34,007 bases of DNA from Parendozoicomonas callyspongiae (GTDB lineage: Bacteria > Pseudomonadota > Gammaproteobacteria > Pseudomonadales > Endozoicomonadaceae), in NCBI RefSeq assembly GCF_023502345.1, contig NZ_JAMFLX010000035.1:1-34007 (forward strand), read 5' to 3'. The translations under genes and the position numbers were made by a program. Positions 33,505 to 34,007 of this stretch are shown piece by piece. Below the pieces are notes generated by a model. That model ran no database searches and had not been told where the DNA came from. It was given only the letters and a program-made list of their open reading frames with translations. The stretch's first letter is position 1. Each line of letters starts with the position of its first letter.

Positions 33505-33648
33505 ATGAAGAAATCCCAAAATTTCGAAATGTTGCGTTCTCACTGGTCTGAATTAGCCAATCTGGGTGTAATGGCTGAACTGTATGTCCATGCTGATCCT
33601 GAAAGCTGCCTGGTTAAACTCCGCAACTATTTGGCTCTTCAGGGATAA
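33505..33648 (+). pseudogene. N-terminal remnant of a type I restriction subunit R (HsdR)
   Basis: A 47-codon frame, after AAAGGA, starts [20 protein letters not shown] and continues [20 protein letters not shown], then NYLALQG and stop. The pattern NF-x2-L-x3-(7)-LG-x2-AE-x-Y-x3-DP-x2-C-L-x-KLR is that of the first 45 residues of HsdR-like proteins (often annotated DUF4145). The full protein is about 1000 residues, so all nuclease and helicase domains are missing. An ISL3 element begins about 40 bp downstream. No hsdM or hsdS is visible in the window. The assignment is by motif recall. Confidence 0.6.
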
Positions 33649-33690
33649 CTGTGGGTAAAAATGAACTGATTTTGAGATAAGAGCAACAAC

Positions 33691-34007
33691 GGCTCACTTT
33701 TGATAGTTTTTTGTTGATGGACAAAAAAACAACAAAAGCGACCGTTGATGCTAATAAGAGCTATCCTCAATAAAGTTCATAAACTCAAGCCATTTGTTTA
33801 TCAGGATGTAAACCCCGGTATTTATCAAGGCACTGAAGTTTTCAATGTTGCCGTTGTCCCCAGGAAGAACGTAAACGGACGAGCAACGGGGGGGGACTTC
33901 CCCTACCTGTCCAGAGGTGTTTTCAACGGATTACTCCCGAATCGCTTTTTCCAGTTTCGGGGGATCAGGTCATGGACCTGTTTGGCAGGGTGGCGACTGA
34001 TGCGCTG
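33691..34007 (+). mobile_element. ISL3-family insertion sequence, left end (partial)
   Basis: The inferred end begins GGCTCACTTTTGATAG; ISL3-family ends typically start GGCTC. The transposase frame starts 57 bp inside, and the element runs off the window. Confidence 0.6.
33748..34007 (+). CDS. ISL3-family transposase, N-terminus (partial, probably decayed)
   Basis: The frame from the ATG at 33748 stays open to the window edge (86 codons). It starts MLIRAILNKVHKLKPFVYQD and has VVPRKN at 36-41, the standard opening of ISL3 transposases. The zinc-finger part that should follow (CSGC...C) is degenerate: the segment GRATGGDFPYLSRG has no cysteine and includes an eight-G run, which suggests frameshifts. 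Past this point, LLPNRFFQFRG again resembles the family. The DDE catalytic domain would be outside the window. Confidence 0.65.
   Translation, partial: MLIRAILNKVHKLKPFVYQDVNPGIYQGTEVFNVAVVPRKNVNGRATGGDFPYLSRGVFNGLLPNRFFQFRGIRSWTCLAGWRLMR

Overview
The window looks like chromosomal DNA of a host-associated or marine gammaproteobacterium. A mid-GC Oceanospirillales-type genome close to Endozoicomonas is my best guess. The reasons are clearly gammaproteobacterial housekeeping genes (mnmC, dusC, rsmC, trmN6/yfiC, hemG, guaC, udk, yiaY, feoABC), a Na+-pumping oxaloacetate decarboxylase operon, many insertion-sequence scars, and several large proteins of no recognisable family. The genus is an inference and no rRNA is present to test it.

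Layout. 1-1.7 kb: an IS3-family element end has landed just upstream of the His-His motif of an AHH-type nuclease toxin; its apparent immunity gene survives, followed by an array of GGTTGACA sites and a 135-bp IS66-type MITE. 1.7-4.3 kb (minus strand): a triple-rhodanese periplasmic sulfurtransferase, a small membrane protein and a C_GCAxxG_C_C redox protein form an operon. 4.6-8.9 kb: a bacterioferritin-like protein, hemG, a 33-aa membrane peptide, an M23 peptidase, msrA and an MHS-type transporter. 9.3-12.3 kb (minus): dusC-mnmC, a tRNA-modification operon. 12.3-15.7 kb (minus): two tandem paralogous exported proteins of unknown function, one ending in an acidic 13-residue repeat array and the other in a basic Pro/Lys-rich tail. 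16.0-19.5 kb: oadGAB. 19.6-23.1 kb: a basic disordered protein, pflA, guaC and a zeta-like GST whose stop codon abuts a second, unrelated MITE. 23.3-27.2 kb: a His-rich metal-binding protein, a putative lipoprotein and feoABC with FNR and Fur sites. 27.5-33.2 kb: a second copy of the IS66-type MITE, yiaY-like alcohol dehydrogenase, trmN6, a large coiled-coil protein with two PPxY motifs, rsmC and udk. 33.2-34.0 kb: decayed remains, namely a minus-strand gene tail with its terminator, the N-terminus of an HsdR-like restriction subunit, and an ISL3-family element running off the window.

How it fits together. Several genes serve low-oxygen and iron metabolism: feoABC with an FNR site at about -41 and a Fur site over the -10, pflA, an iron-dependent alcohol dehydrogenase, the menaquinone-type HemG, a bacterioferritin-like protein and the Na+-coupled decarboxylase. 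Four genes modify RNA (dusC, mnmC, trmN6, rsmC). The most novel material is the tandem acidic/basic-tailed paralogs (12320-15740), the PPxY coiled-coil protein (29895-31124), and the two MITE families whose target duplications can be read directly.
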